Source: Actinomycetes bacterium (lineage in GTDB: Bacteria; Actinomycetota; Coriobacteriia; Coriobacteriales; Eggerthellaceae). From it: a stretch of 9,621 nucleotides of DNA. Positions 1-7,762 of this stretch are shown piece by piece; within the stretch, counting starts at the first letter, position 1, and each line of letters starts with the position of its first letter. Made by a program: the position numbers and the translations under genes. Location: positions 1 to 9,621 of the forward strand of contig JAEWYG010000156.1 in the NCBI GenBank assembly GCA_023395755.1. Reading direction: 5' to 3'. Below the pieces are notes generated by a model, which was not told the origin of the DNA, ran no database searches, and saw only the letters and a program-made list of their open reading frames with translations.

Positions 1-1327
1 GTGATTCGCTGTTCGCATTATCAAACGCAGCGCCGAAACGTTCTCCTGCAGCACCAAAACACACCGCAGCCTGCGCGTCAGCATGGGCTGCCGCGACGAG
101 TGGCGTCAAGTCGGTACCTTTGTCGTCGCCACCCAACAGCACGATAACCCGCTTACCCGGAAAGGACGAGAGGGCCTTTAGTGTCGCATCGACATTGGTA
201 GCCTTCGAATCGTTATAGCACAAGACTCCCCCGATGGTACCGCAGGGCTCAATGCGGTGCTCCAACGGCTCAAAGGTGCGTAGACCCTCCGCCACACACG
301 CAACATCAGCATCAAGCGCCAACGCGGCAGTAGCCGCAGCAAGAGCATTGGCAATGTTGTGAGCACCCTCAATTTGCAGTTCATCCGAACGTACCAGAAC
401 GTGTTCGCACCCATCCAGTGCCACACGCATCAAACCATCCCATCCGAGGAACGCCGCATGGTCGCTACCACAGCGCATGCGCATGTCGTCGGCAATTCCC
501 TCCGCCGTACCCAACGGTACGTACGCGAAGCCGCGTTCTTTCGACGAAAGCGCGTGAAGGTGACGCACCCGAGAGCGCACCACATCATTAGTGGCATCCA
601 GCACTGCCGTAGCCCCCGGTACGGAAGACAAATTATCAAGCACTTTAAACTTTGCCGAGCAGTACGCTTCAAACGTGGTGTGCCAATGCAGATGATCGGG
701 TGTAATATTGAGCAATACCGCTACATTCGGCGCAAACAGGGTGGTTGAAGCCAGCTGATAAGACGATACTTCCGCAACATAGGTATCAAGGTTGCCTGCC
801 GCAACAGCCTCAATACAGGTATCCCCAATGTTGCCTACGGCAGAAGCGCTTCGCCCGCCCGCACGCAACACATGCGCAGCAAGCGAGGCTACCGTCGTCT
901 TTCCGTTCGTGCCCGTGACAGCAACCCAGCGGCTATCGACATCACTCTCACGCCACGCAAACTCCACCTCGCTCACCAGCTGATCACAAATTTCGGACGC
1001 AGCAGCATATAGCGGCGAAAATGGTGGGATACCCGGACTGGGAATACAAAGGTCAAATCGACCTCCAACAACCTGCGCTGCTAGTTCGGTTACAGCCTGG
1101 TCACCAAACGACACGGAGACACCCCGCTCTGCAACCAATGCAGCAAACTCTTCAGATGACTCGGTTTGTTCCCCAGCTGCCACAGCAAGCGAACAAACGC
1201 GACCGCCCAGTCGTTCCAAACAATACTGGGTTACCGCACGACCGCTCTTGCCAAGTCCTAAAACGAGCACGCGCCCCAAATGTTCCGGCGCGTGCTTTTT
1301 TCCCGGTATCATAGCTTCATCCGACAT
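1..1327 (-). CDS. murD: UDP-N-acetylmuramoylalanine--D-glutamate ligase, 3' end cut by window edge
   Basis: MurD is the cytoplasmic ATP-dependent ligase that adds D-glutamate to UDP-MurNAc-L-Ala. I translated 442 codons before the left edge; E. coli MurD is about 438 residues, but this protein has a longer N-terminus, so perhaps 50-60 C-terminal residues are missing. Visible motifs are the N-terminal Rossmann-like LVLGLGKSG (residues 21-29), P-loop GTNGKTT (139-145), EVSSYQL (186-192), TPDHLHWH (209-216), the probable carbamylated lysine K226, GAHNIANALA (321-330), EHRIE (356-360), NDSKATN (372-378) and LLGGDDKGTD (397-406). The chosen ATG at 1327 begins 3 nt after the mraY stop and is preceded by GGTGA, a match to the anti-Shine-Dalgarno end, so translation is probably coupled to mraY. 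An in-frame ATG at 1312 is the alternative. A strong plus-strand terminator-like hairpin lies inside the first 21 codons. The family call is near certain; only the start is open. Confidence 0.96.
   Translation of the reverse strand, partial: MSDEAMIPGKKHAPEHLGRVLVLGLGKSGRAVTQYCLERLGGRVCSLAVAAGEQTESSEEFAALVAERGVSVSFGDQAVTELAAQVVGGRFDLCIPSPGIPPFSPLYAAASEICDQLVSEVEFAWRESDVDSRWVAVTGTNGKTTVASLAAHVLRAGGRSASAVGNIGDTCIEAVAAGNLDTYVAEVSSYQLASTTLFAPNVAVLLNITPDHLHWHTTFEAYCSAKFKVLDNLSSVPGATAVLDATNDVVRSRVRHLHALSSKERGFAYVPLGTAEGIADDMRMRCGSDHAAFLGWDGLMRVALDGCEHVLVRSDELQIEGAHNIANALAAATAALALDADVACVAEGLRTFEPLEHRIEPCGTIGGVLCYNDSKATNVDATLKALSSFPGKRVIVLLGGDDKGTDLTPLVAAAHADAQAAVCFGAAGERFGAAFDNANSES
1266..1301 (+). 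terminator. Intrinsic terminator on plus strand, antisense within 5' end of murD
   Basis: The arms AGCACGCGCC (1266-1275) and GGCGCGTGCT (1287-1296) are perfect 10-bp complements around an 11-nt loop. On the plus strand they are followed directly by a run of six T (1296-1301). This is the textbook form of a rho-independent terminator, reading against the operon. On the minus strand the stem is followed by CG and only four T, so any termination in the operon's direction would be weaker. It falls in the poorly conserved N-terminal extension of MurD, before the conserved nucleotide-binding strand. Function is inferred from structure only. Confidence 0.55.
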
Positions 1328-1330
1328 ACG

Positions 1331-2377
1331 CTACATCACCGCCATAAGCGTCTCGGCAAAGTAGATCGAAAACCCCGTCGCAGCCAACACGCCAGAAACA
1401 ATCCAGAAGCGCACAACTACTTTCGTTTCACTCCACCCCTTTTTTTCAAAATGGTGATGCAGTGGCGCCATAAGGAAAAAACGTTTCTTCGTCTTTTTGT
1501 AATAAACCACCTGAATCATGACAGACAAAGCTTCAGCCACAAACAAGCCTCCGATAATCAACGAAACAAACTCGCTTTTCGTGAGAATAGCAAGACACCC
1601 CAACGCCATACCCAGGGCAAGCGAACCGGTATCACCCATGAAAATATCGGCCGGAAACGAGTTAAACCAAAGAAACCCAATACACGCACCCGCAATAGCG
1701 GCTGCAAAAATAGCCGGCTCAAGCATGTCGGAGCGATAGGCAATGGCCGCCATAACAATCATAACGATCATAACCGTGCCAGCCGCCAAGCCGTCTAAGC
1801 CATCAGTAAGATTAACGGCGTTACACATGCCCACCAGTAGGATATTCATGAAAATGAGATAAAGCCATGGTATGGCAATACCGTCACCAAGCGGGATAAC
1901 CGTGGTAAGAATTCCAAAATCAAGCTGAACAATAAAAGGAATTTCAACCACGGGCGACACGCCCAACCAGTTTACCGCCACCAGAACAAACGCAGTGGCG
2001 ATGGCGAACTGCCCAAAAAGCTTCGCCTTAGGAGTTAAACCAAGGGAGCGCTCTTTTACTACCTTGGAGGCATCATCAACAAGACCAAGCAAGCCCGTAA
2101 GCACCGTCGCTCCCAACAACACGAACGTTTCAGGCGACGGCATACCAACACACAGAGCTACAGCAACCACTGCCACGAGCATAACCACGCCACCCATAGT
2201 AGGCGTGCCCTGTTTAACCAGGTGGCTCTCGGGGCCATCGGCACGCACCTGCTGACCAATGTGGCTCGATTTCAAGAGCTTAATCCAGAGGGGAGTTAAT
2301 ACGATGGTAACGACGATAGCAGCCACGATGGCCAAAAACACAAGAAACGTCGGATATTGCGAGAATACAGCAAACAT
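1331..2377 (-). CDS. mraY: Phospho-N-acetylmuramoyl-pentapeptide-transferase (MraY)
   Basis: MraY transfers phospho-MurNAc-pentapeptide from UDP to undecaprenyl phosphate, forming lipid I at the inner face of the membrane. The 348-residue product is highly hydrophobic with about ten membrane segments, as expected for the family. Signature motifs are present in order: GTPTMGG (57-63), the catalytic Asp pair in LVDDASK (D101-D102), NAVNLTDGLDG (186-196), MGDTGS (247-252, containing the magnesium-binding Asp) and APLHHHFEKKGW (304-315, the family-specific histidine loop). The ATG overlaps the murF stop in the form TGATG, sharing one base. A GAAGGA stretch about 11 nt upstream may serve as ribosome binding site, but termination-reinitiation from murF is likely. 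Length and motifs are complete, with no sign of damage. Confidence 0.98.
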   Translation of the reverse strand: MFAVFSQYPTFLVFLAIVAAIVVTIVLTPLWIKLLKSSHIGQQVRADGPESHLVKQGTPTMGGVVMLVAVVAVALCVGMPSPETFVLLGATVLTGLLGLVDDASKVVKERSLGLTPKAKLFGQFAIATAFVLVAVNWLGVSPVVEIPFIVQLDFGILTTVIPLGDGIAIPWLYLIFMNILLVGMCNAVNLTDGLDGLAAGTVMIVMIVMAAIAYRSDMLEPAIFAAAIAGACIGFLWFNSFPADIFMGDTGSLALGMALGCLAILTKSEFVSLIIGGLFVAEALSVMIQVVYYKKTKKRFFLMAPLHHHFEKKGWSETKVVVRFWIVSGVLAATGFSIYFAETLMAVM

Positions 2378-3876
2378 CAGTTAACCAGTCCTTCGACCAC
2401 GCGCTCAAGGCCCATGAAGCGCGACGCTTTCACCAAGACAGCGTCTCCGGGCTCGACGCAGGTATCCAATTCTCCCAGCACGTCCGCAATAGTTGCGGCG
2501 CGCACGATACGACTCTCATCCATGCCGGCCGCGTGCGCGGCATCGGCAATGTGCGTAGCAAGATCGCCAACACATACCAAAAGATCCAGCGACAATGCGG
2601 CAGCCGCCTGTCCAACACCTTCATGACAAGCAGGCGCAAAATCACCCAATTCACCCATATCACCCAACACGGCAATATGACGACCAGGCACCTCAAGCGC
2701 GCGAAACGTACGCAATGAAGCGCGCATAGAATCGGGGTTGGCATTGTAGGCATCGTTTACTACCGTGAAACCACCACGAGCGTGCAACACTTCAAGCCGG
2801 CCCGCCTCAGGTAATGCTTTCGCAAGCGCGTCGGCAACCTCAGTGAGCGTCATACCAAATGCTCTCCCCACCGCCGCAGCAACACAGGCATTGGACACGT
2901 TATGCAAACCACGCAGGCTAAGCGTACAGGCCGCCTTCTCCTCAACCGGCACCTTTCCTGTTGCAACATCATCAAATCCGATGGCATGCAGTTCAAAATA
3001 CGGATGCCCCTGCTCATTCATCTCAATCTGCTCGGCCCACACAGATCGGCGTACCCTTTGGCCCACAGACGGAGTATCACGACGAGACGACGCCTCGAGA
3101 GAACCGTCAAACAGCACCGTTTCTACACGCCGGGCATCCAAATGAGCATCATCACGCACGAAGTCTGCGTAATCGTCGGCAGCATTAACAAACGCGCAGC
3201 CTGTACCCTCGGGGAGCTCCCGAAAAAGCTCTGCCTTGGCCCGAGCAATGTTTTCGCGACTACCCAAAAGCTCAATGTGACTTTCGCCCACGTTTACCAC
3301 AATGCCCCAGTCGGGACGGACGAACGAGCATAGGCTGGCTATCTGTCCTGCGCCACGCATGCCCATCTCCACAATCACCGCCTGCGTAGTAGGATCAGCA
3401 GACAAGAGTGTTTTAGGAACACCTAGTTCATTATTTTGATTGCCAGAAGTAGCCACAACCGTGTGCGTGCTTGCCAACACATCGCGCACCAGATTTTTTG
3501 TTGTGGTCTTGCCAGTGGAACCCGTCAGCGCAATAACCCGCCCTCGCAGGTGTCCGCGCCACTCACGGGCCAAGTCGGCCAATGCGCCAGCCGTATCGGG
3601 CACATCAATGAGAACGCAACCTAATTCGCGAGCCAAAAGGCAGGTAGCTTCATCTACGGGCTGCATAACAAGGGCACCCGAAGCGCCAGCACGTAGCGCC
3701 GCAGCCAGGAAGTCATGACCATCTACCCGCTCTCCTGGGAGGGCTATGTACAGATCGCCCGTCTTTACATCGCGTGAATCCCAGGTAACTCCAGTTAATA
3801 ACGCTCGCGGATCAAGAGCTTCAACCACAAACGAGCCACCTGTGCAGGCTGCTATCTGTTTGGCATTCAGGCGCAT
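2377..3876 (-). CDS. murF: UDP-N-acetylmuramoyl-tripeptide--D-alanyl-D-alanine ligase
   Basis: MurF adds the D-Ala-D-Ala dipeptide to the UDP-MurNAc-tripeptide, completing the pentapeptide that MraY uses. The 499-residue protein shows the three-domain Mur ligase plan. The N-terminal UDP-substrate domain contains TWDSRDVKTGDLYIALPG (31-48). The central ATPase domain has P-loop GSTGKTT (119-125), NQNNELGVP (146-154), EMGMRGAGQI (170-179), GESHIE (197-202), probable carbamylated lysine K214 and GLHNVSNA (323-330). The C-terminal domain has NDAYNANPDSM (374-384), LGDMGELG (404-411) and VKASRFMGLE (482-491). The NDAYNANP motif separates MurF from MurC, MurD and MurE. The ATG lies 3 nt after the murE stop. 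An AGGA ribosome binding site 7-8 nt upstream sits inside the last murE codons, so the two genes are probably coupled. Confidence 0.97.
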   Translation of the reverse strand: MRLNAKQIAACTGGSFVVEALDPRALLTGVTWDSRDVKTGDLYIALPGERVDGHDFLAAALRAGASGALVMQPVDEATCLLARELGCVLIDVPDTAGALADLAREWRGHLRGRVIALTGSTGKTTTKNLVRDVLASTHTVVATSGNQNNELGVPKTLLSADPTTQAVIVEMGMRGAGQIASLCSFVRPDWGIVVNVGESHIELLGSRENIARAKAELFRELPEGTGCAFVNAADDYADFVRDDAHLDARRVETVLFDGSLEASSRRDTPSVGQRVRRSVWAEQIEMNEQGHPYFELHAIGFDDVATGKVPVEEKAACTLSLRGLHNVSNACVAAAVGRAFGMTLTEVADALAKALPEAGRLEVLHARGGFTVVNDAYNANPDSMRASLRTFRALEVPGRHIAVLGDMGELGDFAPACHEGVGQAAAALSLDLLVCVGDLATHIADAAHAAGMDESRIVRAATIADVLGELDTCVEPGDAVLVKASRFMGLERVVEGLVN

Positions 3877-3879
3877 AAG

Positions 3880-5379
3880 CTATTCCTGCGTTCCGCTGGC
3901 CGAACAAAACACGCGCTCCAGTTCTTCGGCCGCAACAATACGATCGTCAAACGAGCGCACCTCATCGCCAACAATCTGATAATCTTCATGTCCTTTACCA
4001 GCAATAAGCACCGAATCGCCCGCCTGAGCGCGCTCGATAGCTGCCGCTATAGCGGCACGACGGTCGGGCTCCACCTCAAAACGACCTTCTCCTGAACCCA
4101 TGCCAGTCACAATATCGTCAATAATAGCCATCGGATCTTCGTGACGAGGATTATCTGAGGTAACAACGGCATAATCCGCGGCAAGCGCATTTCGTCCCAT
4201 AATGGAGCGCTTGGCCGAATCGCGATCGCCACCACAACCAAACACACAGAAGGTGCGACCCGTTGTAAGTGTTTTAATGGAACCCAATGCTTTTTCGAGC
4301 GCATCTGGGGTGTGCGCATAATCCACAAATACCGAGACCCCGCCGTCACAAGCAGCTTTTACGCGCTCTAAACGGCCGGGTATCTGCGGCGCTTCTTCCA
4401 GTGCGTCAACAATAACCTCAGGCGAGAAACCAAGCTGTAAGCCAATACCAAACGCACACATAACATTTTCAACGTTGAACTTACCCACTAATGGGTAATC
4501 GAAACGATAGGTTGTACCACGCACAGCAAGCATCACCGAAGTATGCGTGGGAGCATACTCTACGCTTATGGGGTGTATTTGTGCGGCAGTATCAAACCCC
4601 GTAGTAATAATGTCATCCTCGTTCGTTGAACAGCGGCGCAGCAGCTCGCTTCCCCATTTGTCGTCGATGCAAATAACACGCCGAGCAGGATAGTCCTTCG
4701 AGAAGAGAAGAGCTTTCGCCTCAAAATAGGCCTCAAACGTATGATGATAATCGAGATGATCTTGGGTCAGATTCGAAAATGCGGTAACCGCGAACGTCGT
4801 ATCCCAGGTGCGAGCCAGATCGAGAGCGTGCGAGCTTACCTCCATAGCCACCGTATCGCAGCGCTCGTCACGCATGCGTGCAAACATCTGCTGTAAATCC
4901 GGCGACTCTGGCGTCGTGTGCGCCGTTTTTTCCATCGCACCCCCAATACGCACACCTACCGTACCGATAACGCCCGTACGTTTTCCAGCTACCTGTGCGA
5001 TATGCTCCACTAAATAGGTTGTGGTGGTTTTGCCGTTTGTACCCGTAATACCCACCAATTTGAATGCACGCGACGGATGATCGTAAAAATTGGCGGCAGC
5101 GGCGGCCATGGCCTTACGGGTATCCTTTACCACCACTTCGGTAACGTCGGTGGCGTCAGCTAGGTACACTTTACGTTCTACAACCAGCACTTTCGCGCCA
5201 CGGTCGATAGCGTCTTGTGCAAACGAGTGACCGTCGGCTGTAAGGCCCACGATACAGAAGAACATATCTCCAGGCTGCACGCGATCGCTGCGGTAGGCAA
5301 TGCCGCCCACTTTCTCTTCAGCGTTACCAATGATGGTGCAGTCGATGCCCGCGAACAGCTGGGTGCAGGTTTTCCCCAT
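3880..5379 (-). CDS. murE: UDP-N-acetylmuramoyl-L-alanyl-D-glutamate ligase, probably meso-DAP specific
   Basis: MurE adds the third stem-peptide residue to UDP-MurNAc-L-Ala-D-Glu. The 499-residue protein is full length for the family. Motifs in order: YRSDRVQPGDMFF (29-41) in the UDP-substrate domain; P-loop GTNGKTTT (113-120); TTPES (155-159); MEVSSHAL (179-186); DHLDYH (207-212); probable carbamylated lysine K222; IPGRLERV (333-340); DYAHTPDAL (353-361); FGCGGDRD (380-387); DNPRHEDP (409-416); GKGHEDYQ (461-468). The DNPR arginine and the GxGHE region contact meso-diaminopimelate in known enzymes, whereas lysine-adding MurE differs there, so meso-DAP is the inferred substrate. The ATG is 12 nt after the ftsI stop. 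A GAGGAT ribosome binding site overlaps that stop codon, which suggests coupled translation. Confidence 0.97.
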   Translation of the reverse strand: MGKTCTQLFAGIDCTIIGNAEEKVGGIAYRSDRVQPGDMFFCIVGLTADGHSFAQDAIDRGAKVLVVERKVYLADATDVTEVVVKDTRKAMAAAAANFYDHPSRAFKLVGITGTNGKTTTTYLVEHIAQVAGKRTGVIGTVGVRIGGAMEKTAHTTPESPDLQQMFARMRDERCDTVAMEVSSHALDLARTWDTTFAVTAFSNLTQDHLDYHHTFEAYFEAKALLFSKDYPARRVICIDDKWGSELLRRCSTNEDDIITTGFDTAAQIHPISVEYAPTHTSVMLAVRGTTYRFDYPLVGKFNVENVMCAFGIGLQLGFSPEVIVDALEEAPQIPGRLERVKAACDGGVSVFVDYAHTPDALEKALGSIKTLTTGRTFCVFGCGGDRDSAKRSIMGRNALAADYAVVTSDNPRHEDPMAIIDDIVTGMGSGEGRFEVEPDRRAAIAAAIERAQAGDSVLIAGKGHEDYQIVGDEVRSFDDRIVAAEELERVFCSASGTQE

Positions 5380-5391
5380 GGTGATCTATCC

Positions 5392-7185
5392 TCATTCCGG
5401 CAAAATATTGAAACGGTCGATGGCTGCTGACATTATATCCTTAAAAATAGGGGTGACCACACCGTCGGTCGGAACCTCGTTTGCACCCACAAAACAAACC
5501 AATTGGCTCGAGGAGCCCGCCAGGAAGCCCGTGAACGCCAGATTGTAAACACCCTTACGGTAACCACCATTAACTTCGTCGTATATTTCAGCCGTAGATG
5601 TCTTACCTGCCACGTTATAACCCTCAATGGCCGCCTTCTTGCCCGTTCCTTCGGTCACCACCGTTTGCAACATGCTGGTCATATCGGCCAGGGCGCGCTC
5701 ATTGTCGATAACCTGCTCGGTTGCGTACTCCAACGTTTCGCCCGTTTGGGGCTTACTAATAAGGAAGTGCGGGGTACACTCCACACCACCGTTAGCCAGC
5801 GCACCATAAAAGCGCGTCATCTGCAGCGGCGTTACGGAAACACCCTGACCAAAACTTACGTTGTAACCAACAACCTTTGACCAATTCTTGAAAGCAGGAA
5901 GTGCGCCCAAGATATCGGTTCCTGCCTCGTTTTCACCGGGATAATCAACCCCTGTCTTCTCATGCAGGTTGTATCTTATTATGGCATCGTAGAGTTTGTC
6001 GAACCCCATATTTTCTGTCGAAAGAGATATGCCTACGTTGGAGGACTGGTCCAGTATCGTACGTAGCGAATATGTAGCGTCACCGCGCTCATGCGCGTCG
6101 GAGATAACGTAACCATCTGCCTCAATGGACGAAGGGCAGAATATCGTGGAATCCGGCGTCATGCTGCCCGACTCAAGTATAGCCATGGTTGAAACCGACT
6201 TAAAGATGGACCCTGGCTCAAACAGATCGGTTACACACTTGAGTTTCGTGGCACCTTCCTTCATTTCGGTGCGGTCGGCCGGGTTAAACAGAGGCAGCGA
6301 TGCTGCTGCATAGATTTCGCCGGTCGCTCCATCCATAACCACCGCACTACCCCCTGCGGCGGTAAGGCCCTCCTCTTCAGCCATAAGGCGTTCTTCCACG
6401 CTTTGTTGCAGCTCGATGTCCAGAGAAATCATAATATCCTGACCCTCTACTGCTGGCGTTTGTTCGCGCACGCCGCCAGGAATTGGCATACCGTTTTGCC
6501 CACGCTCCGCCTCGTAGCGACCGGGGGTACCCGAAAGTATCTTATCGTAGTACAACTCCAGCCCCGTAATACCTGTGTAGTATTCGCGGCCCGTCGCTTC
6601 ATCTTGAGCTATCTGACACACGCCAATAACCTGACCACCCGTTTGACCATTGGGATACTCACGGCGCGAATCGCTTAAGAAATAGATACCCTTCAACCCG
6701 AGCTCTTTTACTTGCTTTGCCTTGTCAACATCAGCTTTGCGCTGTATGAAGGCAAACGTCGAACTATTGGCCGAGAGCTTATTTGCATAGTCGGTTGCCT
6801 CGCCGCCAAGCACCTCCGCCAGCGCTGTCGCGGTAGAGCGAATGTCTTCAACCTCGGAGGGGTTTGCATAAATAGTAGTAGCATCGACACTCACAGCCAA
6901 CACCGTGCCGTTGCGATCGTAAATAGTACCCCGACGAGGCTCAATATCGAAGCCTACGGTACGGGCCTCTTGTGCCTGCGCGGAATACGTAGGAGCAATA
7001 ATAATTTGTAGGTATACCAGTCTTACGAAAAAAAGCGCCGCAATGATGGCAAATACCACAATGGGAACGAAAGCGCGACTCGAATCGGCCGCCTGAGCTA
7101 TACCAGCCAAGCGCGAAGGTCGCGGAGAAGAACCATGTCTGGCGCTGCCCCGTGGCATACGCGTTTTATGGGACCTGCCCGACAT
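5392..7185 (-). CDS. ftsI: Division-type class B penicillin-binding protein (FtsI/PBP2-like transpeptidase)
   Basis: This is a peptidoglycan DD-transpeptidase, probably for septal wall given its dcw position next to an FtsL-like gene. From the ATG at 7185 the product is 597 residues. It has a basic Ser/Arg-rich cytoplasmic tail (1-37), one membrane anchor (about 38-62), a PBP dimerisation domain beginning at RRGTIYDRNG (84-93), and a transpeptidase domain. Active-site motifs are SIFK (326-329, nucleophile S326), SSN (381-383) and KTS at 528-530, where KTG is usual. VSFGQGVSVTPLQ (443-455) is typical of division PBPs. It ends soon after the catalytic domain, with no PASTA repeats. The open frame extends to 7248, but that would overlap the ftsL-like gene; the 7185 ATG leaves a 4-nt gap and has GGGG upstream as a modest ribosome binding site. 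The class B PBP call is firm; the exact orthologue name is inferred from context. Confidence 0.94.
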   Translation of the reverse strand: MSGRSHKTRMPRGSARHGSSPRPSRLAGIAQAADSSRAFVPIVVFAIIAALFFVRLVYLQIIIAPTYSAQAQEARTVGFDIEPRRGTIYDRNGTVLAVSVDATTIYANPSEVEDIRSTATALAEVLGGEATDYANKLSANSSTFAFIQRKADVDKAKQVKELGLKGIYFLSDSRREYPNGQTGGQVIGVCQIAQDEATGREYYTGITGLELYYDKILSGTPGRYEAERGQNGMPIPGGVREQTPAVEGQDIMISLDIELQQSVEERLMAEEEGLTAAGGSAVVMDGATGEIYAAASLPLFNPADRTEMKEGATKLKCVTDLFEPGSIFKSVSTMAILESGSMTPDSTIFCPSSIEADGYVISDAHERGDATYSLRTILDQSSNVGISLSTENMGFDKLYDAIIRYNLHEKTGVDYPGENEAGTDILGALPAFKNWSKVVGYNVSFGQGVSVTPLQMTRFYGALANGGVECTPHFLISKPQTGETLEYATEQVIDNERALADMTSMLQTVVTEGTGKKAAIEGYNVAGKTSTAEIYDEVNGGYRKGVYNLAFTGFLAGSSSQLVCFVGANEVPTDGVVTPIFKDIMSAAIDRFNILPE

Positions 7186-7189
7186 ACTG

Positions 7190-7663
7190 CTACCCCACGG
7201 TCGCGGCGATATGCGCGCTTTCGGATAGCGACAGGTTGCCAGCCGCATCAGTGGCCACTACATCGGTACCCAGATCGATAGTACCCACCGTTCCAGGAGC
7301 AGCCATTTTCAACTTAGTTGCTTCGTTCTTCACATTAGTAGGGTTTGAAAGCGCGCTCTGGCGTACTTCAAGGTTGTTACCAGCCGCACGGGCCTTGGTT
7401 ATTTGAGACTCGAGCTGCTGAGTCTGAACAGACTGCGCTACGGTCGCAGAACCCACAGCGACACGCAGGCAACACAGCATTGCAGCTACCACCAGCACTA
7501 TAGCAACGGCTTTCGCCAAAACAACGAGGTTTGAAGGTGCAGCTTGGGTACCCGTATGAGGTTTTTTGCCTGGTACTACGCGAACCCGCGGTCGCTCAGG
7601 TTGGACTGGTACACGCTCGGGAGAACCATAGGAATACGAATATGCTCGTGCTGCTTCTGCCAT
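7190..7663 (-). CDS. ftsL: FtsL-like divisome protein, single-pass membrane coiled coil
   Basis: This 157-residue bitopic protein sits where ftsL lies in dcw clusters, directly before the division PBP. FtsL sequences are poorly conserved, so the call rests on architecture and place. It has a cytoplasmic tail of about 45 residues rich in Tyr, Pro and Arg, a membrane segment at about 46-69, and a heptad-like stretch at about 72-105. Then comes LSNPTNVKNEATKLKM (105-120), which resembles the L-x-I-x-x-x-A-x-x-LGM pattern of the FtsL/DivIC family. A short acidic Ser/Ala-rich extracytoplasmic tail follows. In the family it pairs with a DivIC/FtsB partner and activates FtsW-FtsI. The ATG at 7663 is chosen because AGGAGG lies 6 nt upstream; the in-frame TTG at 7669 abuts that site and is unlikely. 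FtsL rather than DivIC is inferred from position. Confidence 0.85.
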   Translation of the reverse strand: MAEAARAYSYSYGSPERVPVQPERPRVRVVPGKKPHTGTQAAPSNLVVLAKAVAIVLVVAAMLCCLRVAVGSATVAQSVQTQQLESQITKARAAGNNLEVRQSALSNPTNVKNEATKLKMAAPGTVGTIDLGTDVVATDAAGNLSLSESAHIAATVG

Positions 7664-7762
7664 GACCAACCTCCTTTTCTTCGTTTTGTGGCTGTGTTTC
7701 GGTGGTCGTGGATATTTAATTGGTTAATTACGCATTCGGGACGAACCCGACATCATTTTTTT
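7664..7762. other. 99-nt AT-rich gap between rsmH and ftsL-like gene
   Basis: This is the only sizeable gap inside the operon. Just after the rsmH stop the operon strand can form a 5-bp hairpin, TCGGG-loop-CCCGA (about 7736-7750), without a following T run, so it is not a convincing terminator. An AT-rich stretch, TTAATTGGTTAATTA on the plus strand (about 7716-7730), follows. On the operon strand it offers -10-like sequences such as TTAAAT but no convincing -35. A weak internal promoter or processing site for ftsL and downstream genes is possible but unproven. Confidence 0.4.
7670..7675 (-). promoter_or_regulatory. Strong Shine-Dalgarno of the ftsL-like gene
   Basis: AGGAGG (within AAAAGGAGG, 7670-7678) is spaced 6 nt from the ATG at 7663. 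It is the strongest ribosome binding site seen in the window and settles the start against the TTG at 7669. It fits a gene that follows a gap rather than being coupled to its upstream neighbour. Confidence 0.85.

Noticed and set aside
359..748. Plus-strand open frame of 129 codons opposite murD, and similar frames opposite the other genes
   Set aside because: These are shadows of well-supported minus-strand genes; none shows a recognisable domain or start signal.
4318..4328. DnaA-box-like TAATCCACA within murE
   Set aside because: One mismatch to consensus, inside a conserved coding region, and such matches are expected by chance in a window of this size.
7186..7248. Longer ftsI start at 7248
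   Set aside because: It would overlap the end of the FtsL-like gene by about 60 nt; the ATG at 7185 gives a normal 4-nt junction.
7736..7750. Small hairpin after rsmH as a terminator
   Set aside because: The stem is only 5 bp and no T run follows on the operon strand, so it should not stop transcription before ftsL.
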